From Bryobacterales bacterium (GTDB lineage Bacteria > Acidobacteriota > Terriglobia > Bryobacterales > UBA6623): 64,000 nucleotides of DNA. The notes under the pieces are model-generated. The model saw only the letters and a program-made list of their open reading frames with translations. It made no database searches and had not been told where the DNA came from. Location: positions 107,008 through 171,007 of the forward strand of contig JAPPMG010000100.1 in the NCBI GenBank assembly GCA_028819215.1, given 5' to 3'. Shown here piece by piece: positions 11,303-20,719 of this stretch (within the stretch, counting starts at the first letter, position 1; every line of letters starts with the position of its first letter). The translations under genes were made by a program, and so were the position numbers.

Positions 11303-12340
11303 CTAGCGCTCCACGCGGCCAGAGCCGCCGCCCTGCATCAGCGCCAGCACCTCCTTGGCCGAGAAGCGGTTGAAATCGCCGGGCACGGAGTGCTTGAGGC
11401 AGGAGGCTGCGACTGCAAACTCCAGGGCCTGTGACTTGTCGTCGGGAAACAGGTGCAGCCCGCCGATCAGGCCGCCCGAGAACGAATCCCCGCCGCCGAC
11501 GCGGTCTACGATGTGCGTGATCTCGTACTTGCGGCTGAGGTAGAACTGGTCTCCGTCATATAGGCAGGCTGACCAGCCGTTGTGCGACGCTGACACAGAT
11601 TCCCTCAGGGTGATGGCCTGCATCTTCAGGTTCGGGAAGCGCTCGAGCATCAGCTTTGCCAGCTGTTCGTAGCGTTCGACATTCAAGCGGCCCGATTCGA
11701 CATCGACATCTTCCACCGACACGCCTAGCGACTTCTGGCAGTCCTCTTCGTTGGCGATGCCGACGTCCACGTGCCGCACGATGCCCTGCATGACTTCGGG
11801 AGCGGTCTTGCCGTATTTCCAGAGCTTCTTGCGGAAATTGTAATCGCAGGAAACTGTCAGGCCCTTGTCCTTGGCGGCGCGAACCGCCTCCAACGACAGG
11901 TCGGCGCAGCCTTGGCTCAGCGCAGGCGTGATGCCGGTGATGTGAAACCACGTGGCCCCTGCCAAGATCGCATCCCAATCGAAGTCCCCGGGGCCGGCCT
12001 GTGCGATCGAACTGTCTGCACGGTCATAGAGCACCTTAGAGGGGCGCTGGTTGGCGCCCGTCTCGAGGAAGTAGACGCCGACCCGCCCCGGCTTGCGCAC
12101 GATGCTCTCGCAGTCGATGCCGAAGCCCCGCAGCTGCGCAATGCAGTTGTCAGCGAGGAAGTTATCGTCCGGAAAGGCCGTAACGAACGAGCTCGGGATC
12201 CCGTAGTTCGCGACCGAGACTGCGACGTTCGCCTCGCCGCCGCCGAATGTCGCCACAAACGCGGGAGATTGGAACGGACGCTCGAGGTGCGGCGGTGCGA
12301 GACGCAGCATGATCTCGCCGAACGTGACTACTTGGGCCAT
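11303..12340 (-). CDS. kdgK: PfkB-family sugar kinase, probably 2-dehydro-3-deoxygluconokinase
   Basis: Ribokinase-fold (PfkB) enzyme. The sequence best fits KDG kinases, which phosphorylate 2-keto-3-deoxygluconate from pectin/uronate breakdown before aldol cleavage. Landmarks are the N-terminal FGEIMLRLAPP, the GGGEANVAVSVANYG substrate region at about 33-47, and the C-terminal PfkB signature DRVGGGDSFSGG at 279-290, where Asp285 is the expected catalytic base. The 345 residues are the usual length. No KDPG aldolase or uronate gene lies next to it; it is flanked by the IS remnant downstream. The exact sugar is inferred from overall likeness. Confidence 0.85.
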   Translation of the reverse strand: MAQVVTFGEIMLRLAPPHLERPFQSPAFVATFGGGEANVAVSVANYGIPSSFVTAFPDDNFLADNCIAQLRGFGIDCESIVRKPGRVGVYFLETGANQRPSKVLYDRADSSIAQAGPGDFDWDAILAGATWFHITGITPALSQGCADLSLEAVRAAKDKGLTVSCDYNFRKKLWKYGKTAPEVMQGIVRHVDVGIANEEDCQKSLGVSVEDVDVESGRLNVERYEQLAKLMLERFPNLKMQAITLRESVSASHNGWSACLYDGDQFYLSRKYEITHIVDRVGGGDSFSGGLIGGLHLFPDDKSQALEFAVAASCLKHSVPGDFNRFSAKEVLALMQGGGSGRVER

Positions 12341-12485
12341 ATTCCGATCTTAGCTCGCTGCATTTCGTGGCCCGACACAGGGATTTCGAGGCGATCAATC
12401 CGGATGCTCCGAGGCGCCTCACGGAATCGGGGCCGTGCCCCGTCAGCGGGGAGGCGCTAGAGAACGGGCGCAGCGGGTGGGCCAC

Positions 12486-13619
12486 TCAACGCGGAGGTGT
12501 TCCGCTTGCATCGAGTGGACGCAGGGGATTGTCTGGGTCGTATATGCCGATCCAGTGGTTCGTGAACCGCAGTTCGTCCTGTGGCCGCACCGGAGGCATG
12601 TGGCAGGCCGAGCACGCCCGATCGCTGGCCTGGCGGCAGACCGGAGCTGGCGGCACGCGGCCCTCGTGACACTCTAAGCAGCGCCGGTTGTCGCGCGCCT
12701 CCTCCGCCGAGAGCGGCCCGTGCGGATCGTGGCACCGCATGCATGCCAAGGGTTGGCCGCCGGGCTGCGCACAGGCGCTCCGCGAGAGATAAACGGGCTG
12801 GTGCCGGACGTTCCACGGATCGCTCCAGTCGATCACCTGGCCAGAAGACGCTGGCGGCCTGTGGCACTGGCCGCAGCTATCGAGCAGCTCGTCGCCAGCC
12901 AGTCGCGCTGGGTTCCTGATGGCGGCGCTTGCCTGTGCCATCTGGCCGGATGCCACGGCCTCGACATGCCTCTGGCCTGGCCCGTGACAGGCCTCGCAAC
13001 GCACGCCCGGCTCGTGCGGCCGTAGCGAGAAACCCTCGCCTAGCGCCAGCGGCCCGGTCGAATGGCACTGGAAGCAGCGCATGATCGAGGGCTGCGGGCC
13101 GAATGTTTCGTAGTACACACCCAGTGCATTTTCGGCCCCCCGTGCGGGAGCGTTGCGATGACCCGGAGTAGTTCCCAGCGCACCGCTTGCGGCGTAGTAG
13201 CTGAAATGGTGCTCGACGTAACGACCCTCGTCGACCTGCCCGACGAAAGTGACCGCCTGCTCGCCTGCACCGAACGCCCATTCGAGGCCAGATTCGATTC
13301 GCTGTCCCTGCGCTGTGATCTCGACACGGAGGCCGCCTTCGTCGGCGCGATAGGAGTACGTAGCGCCCCCCGTCCGCACCAACGGTTGCGACGGTGCGAA
13401 CGATGCCGCGGCCGGATGATCGGCTGTGGGATGCAGCGACAGGGCGTGGCCGCTGGCTGATTGCTTCGCGAACTGCTCGGCGTGGCAGGCCGCGCACGCG
13501 TCCGCCCCGAGATACGTCTCCGGGGAGTGATCGAAGACGTCTAAGGGCTGGGAGAATAGTCGAAGCGCTGCCGATACGAGGCACGGCAGCGTCCACTTCA
13601 GCGCTCTGTTCCTAGTCAT
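12486..13619 (-). CDS. Seven-heme c-type cytochrome (secreted)
   Basis: An exported multiheme cytochrome. After an N-terminal signal (hydrophobic LPCLVSAALRLF) there are seven CxxCH heme-attachment motifs: CAACH, CFQCH, CEACH, CGQCH, CMRCH, CLECH and CSACH. Layout and length (377 residues) resemble cytochrome c-554/doubled-CxxCH type proteins, with most hemes in the C-terminal two thirds. It probably carries electrons in the periplasm or on the outer surface. The gene is divergent from the propeller gene at 13649 with only 29 bases between the start codons, so at least one promoter must lie inside the other gene. Confidence 0.88.
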   Translation of the reverse strand: MTRNRALKWTLPCLVSAALRLFSQPLDVFDHSPETYLGADACAACHAEQFAKQSASGHALSLHPTADHPAAASFAPSQPLVRTGGATYSYRADEGGLRVEITAQGQRIESGLEWAFGAGEQAVTFVGQVDEGRYVEHHFSYYAASGALGTTPGHRNAPARGAENALGVYYETFGPQPSIMRCFQCHSTGPLALGEGFSLRPHEPGVRCEACHGPGQRHVEAVASGQMAQASAAIRNPARLAGDELLDSCGQCHRPPASSGQVIDWSDPWNVRHQPVYLSRSACAQPGGQPLACMRCHDPHGPLSAEEARDNRRCLECHEGRVPPAPVCRQASDRACSACHMPPVRPQDELRFTNHWIGIYDPDNPLRPLDASGTPPR

Positions 13620-13648
13620 CGGCGCGCTGCCAACGTATCTTAAGGACT

Positions 13649-15505
13649 ATGGTACTCCGAGCCCAGCCGGGTCTGAGCCGGGGACCGCGGCGACTCTCCA
13701 ACGCAAGTTGGCGACTGGCGGGAGCGGCGTCGCCGGTCCTGTCCGCACTGGTGCTGGCAGGGATCCTCGCCGCAGCCGAGTCCGAAGAATCGGCCGTAGC
13801 GCGCGCCCGGCCGGTCTGGGCTGACGAGCAGACCAACACGCTAGGCGCTCCCTCGCCGGACGGGCGCTTCCTTTCCTTCGTCGACGCCGCAGGTAACCTC
13901 GCGGTTCGGGACTTGGCAACAGGTGCCAGCCGTGCGCTTACCGGCGGCGCGGGCGGTCCTTCCTCGGGGCAGTTCGCCTACTTCTCGGTCTTCTCCCGCG
14001 ACAGTCGGGAGATTGCCTATGCATGGTTCAACGAGGAACGATTCTACGAGCTGAGGATCGTTGCCATGGACGGCTCAGCTCCGCGCACCCTGTACCGCAA
14101 TCCCGAGTCCGGCTTCGTACAGCCTACAGCGTTCTCTCCGGACGGCGACCACGTGCTCACCTTGCTGTTCCGGCGCGACAACGTCAGCCAGATCGCCTTG
14201 GTGTCGACAATCGACGGGACGGCGCGTGTCCTGCGTTCGCTGGACTGGTTCTATCCCAAGAAGATCGACCTATCGCCCGACGGGCGTTTCGTCATCTACG
14301 ACTCCATTCCCGCTAGCGAGTCGGCGGCCCGAGACATCCACATCCTCGCGGTGGACGGGTCGACTCAGGGTGTGCTTACCGACAGCCCGGCCAACGACCT
14401 GTTCCCGCTCTGGACCCCCGATGGCGAGGCGGTCGTGTTCGGCAGCGACCGCGAGGGCGAGATGGATGCCTGGATGGTGCGAGTGGAGCATGGGGAGCCC
14501 CGCGGCGAACCTACGCTTGTCCGGAAGGGACTCGGACGGGCGCTGCCGATGGCGTTCACGAACGAGGGGAGCCTGTTCTATGGGCTGAGGGCGGGACGGA
14601 GCGATGTATACTTGGGCCGCTTCGATGCCTCGAGCGGCGCGCTCGCGGGTGGTGCAAGGGTCTTGCCGAGCCGCTTTGCCGGAGCCAACAGGAGTCCGGA
14701 GTGGTCGCCTGACGGCCGGTTCTTGGCATACCTGTCCCGGGTCGGTACGGAAAACTACGGGCAGGAGCACCGAGCGGTTACGGTGCGCAACATGGCCTCT
14801 GGCCTCGAGACGGTGCACGCGCCGCGCCTCACGTTCGTAGAGCGGCTCAGGTGGTCGCCCGACGGGGGTTCTCTGCTGCTGAGCGGCGGGGACGCTCAAG
14901 GCCGGTCCGGACTCTTCGTGATGGACCTGAGCACTGGCGAGGCAACGCAGGCTGTCGTCGAACGGACCGGCGACTTCCGCGGCTTGGAAGGCGACTGGTC
15001 GGCGGATGGCGCTCGCATCTTTTTTGCACAGCGCACAGATCCGAATCGCTTCGTGATCCGATCCCACTCCTTGGAGTCGGGCCGGCGGGAAGACGTGTAC
15101 CACCCGCCGGCAGGCCGGGCGATCATCCGCTCGCTGCGCCGCGCGCGGGCCACGGACCGGCTCGCCTTCGTGCTGGAAGCCGGGCCTGATGACGGCACTC
15201 AGGCAGTGCAGATCCTCGATGTCGAGGAGGAGCGGTCGACTGAGGTCCTCCGCTCGCGCTACGGGGACATTTCCGGCGTGGACTGGATCAAGGGCGACGA
15301 TGAGTTGCTGGTGAGCGCTGAGTCCGGAGGCGGGTCTAGCCTGTGGATCGTCGCTGCGGGCGGCGCGGAGCCCACGCCTCTGGAAGCACCGTGGAAGCGT
15401 CCCGGACCTGTCCGCGTCAGCTCGGACGGAAACAGCCTGGCGTTCTCGCTCGAGGAGGCGAAGGACGAGGTCTGGTCGCTCGAACTTCCGGCAGCGGCTC
15501 GATAG
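13649..15505 (+). CDS. TolB-like WD40/PD40 beta-propeller protein
   Basis: A 618-residue exported protein. The N-terminus is basic, then hydrophobic (SPVLSALVLAGILAAA). The rest is a series of PD40 repeats with the SPDGRFL / SPDGDHV / TPDGEAVVFGSDR signature that builds TolB-type propellers. No peptidase domain follows, so unlike prolyl oligopeptidase relatives it is probably a binding or scaffold protein. The ATG has an AAGGA ribosome-binding site a few bases upstream. It converges on the TonB-dependent receptor gene, with a terminator between them. Confidence 0.82.
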   Translation: MVLRAQPGLSRGPRRLSNASWRLAGAASPVLSALVLAGILAAAESEESAVARARPVWADEQTNTLGAPSPDGRFLSFVDAAGNLAVRDLATGASRALTGGAGGPSSGQFAYFSVFSRDSREIAYAWFNEERFYELRIVAMDGSAPRTLYRNPESGFVQPTAFSPDGDHVLTLLFRRDNVSQIALVSTIDGTARVLRSLDWFYPKKIDLSPDGRFVIYDSIPASESAARDIHILAVDGSTQGVLTDSPANDLFPLWTPDGEAVVFGSDREGEMDAWMVRVEHGEPRGEPTLVRKGLGRALPMAFTNEGSLFYGLRAGRSDVYLGRFDASSGALAGGARVLPSRFAGANRSPEWSPDGRFLAYLSRVGTENYGQEHRAVTVRNMASGLETVHAPRLTFVERLRWSPDGGSLLLSGGDAQGRSGLFVMDLSTGEATQAVVERTGDFRGLEGDWSADGARIFFAQRTDPNRFVIRSHSLESGRREDVYHPPAGRAIIRSLRRARATDRLAFVLEAGPDDGTQAVQILDVEEERSTEVLRSRYGDISGVDWIKGDDELLVSAESGGGSSLWIVAAGGAEPTPLEAPWKRPGPVRVSSDGNSLAFSLEEAKDEVWSLELPAAAR

Positions 15506-15533
15506 CGTGCGACCGCTCCCCGGAAAGAAATTA

Positions 15534-15559
15534 GGGGCGGGACCCTGCGGTCCCGCCCC
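15534..15559 (-). terminator. Rho-independent terminator of the TonB-dependent receptor gene
   Basis: A perfect 11-bp inverted repeat (15534-15544 and 15549-15559, arms GGGGCGGGACC / GGTCCCGCCCC) with a four-base loop. On the minus strand the hairpin is followed by the T-rich TAATTTCTTTCC, so it is oriented to end transcription of the receptor gene at 15588. It may also slow transcription arriving from the convergent propeller gene. Confidence 0.85.
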
Positions 15560-15587
15560 GTGGAGAGCTCCTTCCGGTCGCGGGAAG

Positions 15588-18500
15588 CTACCAGATGAAG
15601 CGGCCGCTGTACTGCCACTCGCGACCGAAGTGCGTGCGCACCTTGCTGGCGACACGGCCAAAGTTGCCGCTGTTCACGTTGGTGGTCGGATTGGCGCCCA
15701 TGAAGCTGTTCGTGAGGTTGTACGATTCCATGCGGAACTCGAACTCGAGCCTCTCCGAAATGCGGGTCCGCTTTGCGAAGACCATGTCGAGGTTCGAGAA
15801 GCGGGGCCCGTGGACACCTGGGTAGCTCCAAGGGTTCGACCGTCGCGTGAAGGGTGCTAGGTTCGAGAAGGCGTCGGTGTTGAACATTCTCTCCCTGGTC
15901 GGGTTGGAGATGGCCGGGTCGCCGCTGACTTGCAGGCCACCGAATCGGAGCAGTTCGCCGCCGACGTAGGTGTACAGCCAACTGAGCTGCCAGCCACCGA
16001 TGATCTTCTCCGCCACGCCGCTGAGGTTCGATCCCACGGGCTTGTTTCGCCCGATCGGCAGCTCGTAAATGCCCGCCAGGGTGAACTTGTGGCGGCCCCG
16101 GACGTCGTCTTGGAAGGTGAAACGCTGGTCAACTTCGTCGACTTCGTCGTAGAAGTCCTCGTTGCGGGCCCGGTGGAAGTTGTACCCCATGATGAAGTTG
16201 AAGCCGTTGGCGAAGGGCCTTTGAAGCTGCAACTGCAGGGAGTTGTAGCGCTCCCGGCGTCCCGGGAAGACGTGCTCGATGATGCCGCCACTTAGGAAGT
16301 GCGGGTAGGGAGTGAGCAGATCTCTCACCCGGATGTTCCGCCGGCTTGCCAGAGGGCCGGGCATGATCTCTTGGGGCACCCCGTAGAACGGGTTCGGCGT
16401 GGCCCTGTTGATCGCGCTGCCGTGCTGGAAGCCGATCCGCGGGTCCAGCAGGTTGTGGCGCCGGTCGTAAGGCTGGTTGCTGCCGAAGTTCGTAAAGAAG
16501 GTCGCATCCAGAACGATGCGGCTGACGATCTCTCTTTGCAGAGAGAAGTTAAACCGGTCATTGACGCCCGCCGTCCAGTCTTGGTGGAAGAATCGCGCCT
16601 CGTTCGAACCTAGCGTGGCGAAGCGGCCGAAGCGCTGGCCGAACGGTTCCGGTAGCGGATTGGGGTGGGCACCGCCGGTGGGGAAGGGGTCGCCGAAGTA
16701 TGCGCGGGGCGTGCCGTTGATCGACGAAAGCGGACTCCCCTCGATCTCGTAGCCCGGATAGGGCGTACTTCCGAGAATGTCGAGGCCGCGGTCGGAAGCG
16801 CCGCCGCCCTTCTCTTGGATGGGTGGCGTGGCGTATCGCGAGTAGCCGATGCGCAGGGCCGTGCGCTCGTTCAGCCTGATGGCTAAGCCGGCGCGTGGCA
16901 GGAACAGATTGGTCTGGCCGCTCCATGCGTAGGGGTGGCTGGAGTCGGTGAACACCCAAGCTCCGAGCAGGTTGAACGGAGTGGTCCGCATCGCCAATAT
17001 GTCTGACGGGACGTAGTTCATCGCCCCGGCTAGCTCGGGAAGCCCCTGGTTGAAGTCGAGGTATCGGGAAAGCCGGTACTCGGGATCCCGCATCGGGGTC
17101 TCGTACTCGTAGCGCAGGCCCAGGTTGAGGGTGACGCGGGAGTTCAGCTTGTAGTCGTCCTGGATGAAGAAGCCGAACACATCGATCCGTGGGCGGTTGA
17201 CCGCTACCGTCCTTGCCCTGCTCCAGTTGCCGTCCTGCATCACGCCGAGCAGCATCGAGGCCCAGGCGTGACCCAGTTCGCCGGTGTTGGGGCTGTTGGC
17301 CGTGTCGGCCGTGGGGTTCGCGTTGAAGCGGAACCGCATGCCGCGCGGGCGCGCCGCCAGTACCAGCTGCTTGCGGTACTGGCCGCCGATCTTGATGTAG
17401 TGGCGGCCCATCTGCTTCGAAACCTTGGCTTCTAGGTTCCATGTCGAGGGCTCCTGGAACCAGAAGCCCGAACGTCCGAACGAGGTGGTCGCGTCGGCGT
17501 CGACCCGGATCTCCGGGAAGTGCACGGCGGGGATGTCCCGCACGTGCGACGCGTACCAAGGATTGTTCGGCCACAGGTCTGCCAGGCCCGCCTCGCCGAT
17601 CTCGGCCTGAGGCGTGTAGAACGAGTCGGTGATCTTCGACCATGAGCCGCGCATGTTGAACACGGTCGTCGGCGAGATGGTCCAGACGATGTCGCCGGAT
17701 GCCTGCACGCTGTTGCGGGCGCTGCCCTGGCGGCGCTGGGCCACCGAGCCGGAGTAGTCCGGCTCGCTCTGGGTGGTGTGGAAGCGGCTGACGCGGCCGA
17801 AGATCTTGACGTTGTCACTGACGTTGTAGTCGGTCCGGTTCGTGAGGTTCCAATAGTCGAACGTGATCGGGAAGACGAGGCGGAAGTTGTTCGCTCCCGA
17901 GGCGTTGTCACCGGCGTTGTTCGGCTCCCAGGTCTTGTCCAGAACCCGCAGCGATGTCGGATCGAACCGGCTTGACGGGATGCGGTTGTCCGGGAACTGC
18001 GACCGGTTGTTACCGTCCGGATCGGTCGTCAGCGGGTCAAAGATCTGCCGCAGACTCCCCCGGCGGTTCAGGCTGTTGGAAAAGTCGCCGCCGCGCTCTC
18101 CAGCACGCGGCAGGGTCAGGCGGACCGTGCTGGGGGAGCGCACGTCTTGGGCCTCGTACGCAAAGTAGTTGAACACCTTGTTCTTGACGATCGGGTTTCC
18201 GGAGCTGACGCCCCAGACACTGCGGCGCACCACGCTCTTCTGCGAGCTCAGGGCGTTGGGTCGCGCGTTCAGGACGGGATTCCGCCCGAAGTAGTAGGCG
18301 GTTCCGTGCCAGTCGTTGGTGCCGCTCTTCATCTGCACCGAGACGATTCCGCCCGCACTATGGCCGTACTCGGCGTCCGTGGCGTTCTGCTGGACGTTCA
18401 CCTCCGAGACCGCGTCCATCGGCGGGGTGTACACGCCCTTGGCTCCGACGAGCTGGGGCACGCCGTCCATCAGCACGTTGTTGCGGGTGGACGTGTTGCC

Positions 18501-19058
18501 GCCGACGTCCAGCTGGCTCATCGCCCAGTGGTGGTACGGCGCGTTCTCGGCGCCTCCGCGGTAGTTCACGGCCGGATCGAGTGCCGCCAGCATGTAGGGA
18601 TTGCGGTTGAGCAACGGCAGTTCCTGCGACATCTTGGTGTCGAGCGTGGTTTCCATGGTCGTCGTAGTGAACTGCACGGCGACCGGTGCCTCCTCGACCG
18701 TCACGGTCTCAGTGACCGCACCCAGTTCTAGGGCGGCGTCGACCGTGATGTCGGCCCGGGTCTGCACCAAGATATTCTGCTGCTGGAATGTGCGGAACCC
18801 TTCCGACTCGACGGTGATCGTGTACGTGCCGGGCAGCACGAAATCGAATAGGTACTGGCCAGCCGCGCTGGTCTGTGCCGACGAAGCGATGTTCGTGTTG
18901 TCGTTGGACAGCGTAACGTTCGCGCCTGGGATGACCGCTCCCGATGCGTCGGCCACTGTGCCGCCGATCTTCCCGCGCAGGTCTTGGGCGGGCGCGACAT
19001 GCACCCCCACCGCAATCGCTACGGCGATCGCCGCAGCGAGAAACGAATGCCTAGTCAT
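15588..19058 (-). CDS. Oar-type TonB-dependent receptor with N-terminal carboxypeptidase-regulatory-like domain
   Basis: An outer-membrane beta-barrel of 1156 residues. The start is the ATG at 19058, with GGGGGT as ribosome-binding site and a signal peptide ending near HVAPAQ; the frame open further upstream is ignored. Residues about 25-110 form the CarboxypepD_reg domain (GTVADASGAVIPGANVTLSN). A plug region follows with VLMDGVP and an NDWHGTAYYFGRN motif, and then the barrel. The last residue is an aromatic Trp after a GRF pattern, typical of barrel proteins. Such receptors are expanded in Acidobacteria and are thought to import oligosaccharides or peptides. The substrate cannot be read from the sequence. 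Confidence 0.92.
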   Translation of the reverse strand: MTRHSFLAAAIAVAIAVGVHVAPAQDLRGKIGGTVADASGAVIPGANVTLSNDNTNIASSAQTSAAGQYLFDFVLPGTYTITVESEGFRTFQQQNILVQTRADITVDAALELGAVTETVTVEEAPVAVQFTTTTMETTLDTKMSQELPLLNRNPYMLAALDPAVNYRGGAENAPYHHWAMSQLDVGGNTSTRNNVLMDGVPQLVGAKGVYTPPMDAVSEVNVQQNATDAEYGHSAGGIVSVQMKSGTNDWHGTAYYFGRNPVLNARPNALSSQKSVVRRSVWGVSSGNPIVKNKVFNYFAYEAQDVRSPSTVRLTLPRAGERGGDFSNSLNRRGSLRQIFDPLTTDPDGNNRSQFPDNRIPSSRFDPTSLRVLDKTWEPNNAGDNASGANNFRLVFPITFDYWNLTNRTDYNVSDNVKIFGRVSRFHTTQSEPDYSGSVAQRRQGSARNSVQASGDIVWTISPTTVFNMRGSWSKITDSFYTPQAEIGEAGLADLWPNNPWYASHVRDIPAVHFPEIRVDADATTSFGRSGFWFQEPSTWNLEAKVSKQMGRHYIKIGGQYRKQLVLAARPRGMRFRFNANPTADTANSPNTGELGHAWASMLLGVMQDGNWSRARTVAVNRPRIDVFGFFIQDDYKLNSRVTLNLGLRYEYETPMRDPEYRLSRYLDFNQGLPELAGAMNYVPSDILAMRTTPFNLLGAWVFTDSSHPYAWSGQTNLFLPRAGLAIRLNERTALRIGYSRYATPPIQEKGGGASDRGLDILGSTPYPGYEIEGSPLSSINGTPRAYFGDPFPTGGAHPNPLPEPFGQRFGRFATLGSNEARFFHQDWTAGVNDRFNFSLQREIVSRIVLDATFFTNFGSNQPYDRRHNLLDPRIGFQHGSAINRATPNPFYGVPQEIMPGPLASRRNIRVRDLLTPYPHFLSGGIIEHVFPGRRERYNSLQLQLQRPFANGFNFIMGYNFHRARNEDFYDEVDEVDQRFTFQDDVRGRHKFTLAGIYELPIGRNKPVGSNLSGVAEKIIGGWQLSWLYTYVGGELLRFGGLQVSGDPAISNPTRERMFNTDAFSNLAPFTRRSNPWSYPGVHGPRFSNLDMVFAKRTRISERLEFEFRMESYNLTNSFMGANPTTNVNSGNFGRVASKVRTHFGREWQYSGRFIW

Positions 19059-19106
19059 GTATTTACCCCCGTTGCAAGCCATGGCCGCACGTGCGCGACC
19101 TAAGCC

Positions 19107-19145
19107 ACCATCCATTATAGGGGAGCCGTCGCGACTCCCTTCCAG
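19107..19145 (-). promoter_or_regulatory. Possible promoter of the TonB-dependent receptor gene
   Basis: A perfect TATAAT lies at 19119-19114 on the minus strand. It would place transcription initiation near 19107 and leave about 50 bases of 5' leader before the ATG at 19058. No good -35 hexamer is visible at the usual distance, so this is a weak call. Confidence 0.35.
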
Positions 19146-19250
19146 GACCCCAGGACCCAGGCGGCACTCGCTGGATCGTACACGGCGATCCCGCATCACC
19201 GTCTTGCCCTGGGATCGGGCGGACATCGCGGTCTGCTAAGTGCAGAGGCG

Positions 19251-20678
19251 TCAGGGAAGGGCCCGCAGCGCGGCACGGATCTCGACCACGAACGGGTCAT
19301 CCGGCCCGTATGCGACCGACAGGATCTCGGCTGATCGCTCGAACGCGTCCCTCGCGCCAGCGATGTCCCCCAGAGCTCGCCGGAGGTGTGCGAGGTTGTA
19401 AAGGGTCTCGCCCACGTCCGGATGGTCCGGTGCCAAGGACTCCTGCTGAATCCCGAGTGCCCGGCGATACAACGGCCCGGCACCTGCGAGGTCGCCGCGC
19501 AAGTGCAGCACGCCGGCCATGCCCACCAAGGACAAGGCCACGTCCGGGTGGGACGCGCCCAGTTCTCGCTCGCGGATCGTTAGCGCCTTAGACAAAATCG
19601 ACTCGGCCTCGTCCAGCCGGCCCGAAGCGCGGAGCACTGATCCGTAGGAGTCGAGTGCCTCAGCGAGGTCGACTGCCGCGGCATCCCCGGCAGGTTCGAG
19701 CAATCGAATCGCCTCGGCTAGCGCCGCCTCGGCAGCCGCGGAATCGCCCTGGACTCCGGCCAGGCGGCCTAGGTCCGCCAGCGCCAGACCGCGGGCAAGC
19801 GAGGGCTCTTGCCAGACTGTCAGGGCAGCAAGATACTCCGCCTCGGCGTCCTCCATGCGGCCCAGCACTTCGAGAATCTCCCCGAGCCGGTTGTGAAGCC
19901 TCGCAGCCTCGTCGTGACCGCTCCCGAACGCTGCTCGAATGACGGCTAGGGACTGCTGCAGCAGGGCCGCGGCTTGATGCGTCTCTCCCCGCATAGCGAG
20001 CGTGCTGGCCAGGTTGGCGCGAACGGCAGCCGTGGCCGGGTGCCCGTTCCCGAACTCCTCGGCATGGACCTCCGCGGAACTCAGGTACGCTTCCTCCGCT
20101 TCGTCGAGCTCTCCCTGCGCCTCCAGCAAGAGGCCTAGGTCATTCAGCGCCGTCGCACGGGACTTCCGTGCGTCCGCCTGCAGAGGGGCACCCTCCTCGA
20201 AATGCTCCAGTGCCTCGAGATACGCTTGGCGAGCGCCACTCGCGTTTCCGTTGTCCTGCCGGAGCCTAGCGATTCCCAGCAGAATCCGTGCGCTCTGCGC
20301 GCCGGACTGAGTGAGCTCCAGCGAGCGACGGAAGAGATCCTCTGCTTCCGTGTTGCGGCCCAGAACAGCCAGGGTCTTGGCCAACTCGGTGGTGGCGTCC
20401 GGGCCGACCGAACTTGACGCGCCCTGGGTCTCCAGCGCTTTCCGGAGCAGCGGCTCGGCGGACTCGGCGCGACCGTGGGAGCGCAGAAGCGCTCCGAGCC
20501 GCACGAGACTAGCGATCGTGTCCCGATGCTCCGGCCCGGATTCGCGAAGCCGCCGCTCATAGGCTTCCCGATAGAGAGCCTCGAACGGGGCCGCCGTCTC
20601 GGGCAAGCTCTGCGCAGCGCAGAGCATGGCAGCGAACCAGCCCGCACACGTCGCGAGCAGTCGCAGTCCCGACCTCAC
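19251..20678 (-). CDS. Secreted tetratricopeptide-repeat protein (kinesin-light-chain-like)
   Basis: 475 residues with an N-terminal signal (LLATCAGWFAAMLCAAQ) followed almost entirely by 42-residue TPR_10/TPR_12 repeats. Repeat units such as LGALLRSHGRAESAEPLLRK, NDLGLLLEAQGELDEAEEAY and NLAHLRRALGDIAGARDAFE are evident. Several have the HPDVALSL / HPDVGETL linkers typical of kinesin-light-chain-like TPRs. It is expected to be a protein-interaction scaffold outside the cytoplasm. It lies upstream of, and in the same direction as, the TonB-dependent receptor, but an independent promoter is likely. It is divergent from the UnbV gene at 20720. Confidence 0.82.
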   Translation of the reverse strand: MRSGLRLLATCAGWFAAMLCAAQSLPETAAPFEALYREAYERRLRESGPEHRDTIASLVRLGALLRSHGRAESAEPLLRKALETQGASSSVGPDATTELAKTLAVLGRNTEAEDLFRRSLELTQSGAQSARILLGIARLRQDNGNASGARQAYLEALEHFEEGAPLQADARKSRATALNDLGLLLEAQGELDEAEEAYLSSAEVHAEEFGNGHPATAAVRANLASTLAMRGETHQAAALLQQSLAVIRAAFGSGHDEAARLHNRLGEILEVLGRMEDAEAEYLAALTVWQEPSLARGLALADLGRLAGVQGDSAAAEAALAEAIRLLEPAGDAAAVDLAEALDSYGSVLRASGRLDEAESILSKALTIRERELGASHPDVALSLVGMAGVLHLRGDLAGAGPLYRRALGIQQESLAPDHPDVGETLYNLAHLRRALGDIAGARDAFERSAEILSVAYGPDDPFVVEIRAALRALP

Positions 20679-20719
20679 CGGTTCCCCCAGCTCATCCCGG
20701 TCGCATACTACCCTAGCCT

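Noticed and set aside
16000..16060. tRNA-like GGTTCGATCC sequence
   Set aside because: It lies within the TonB-dependent receptor coding sequence and no cloverleaf can be drawn around it.
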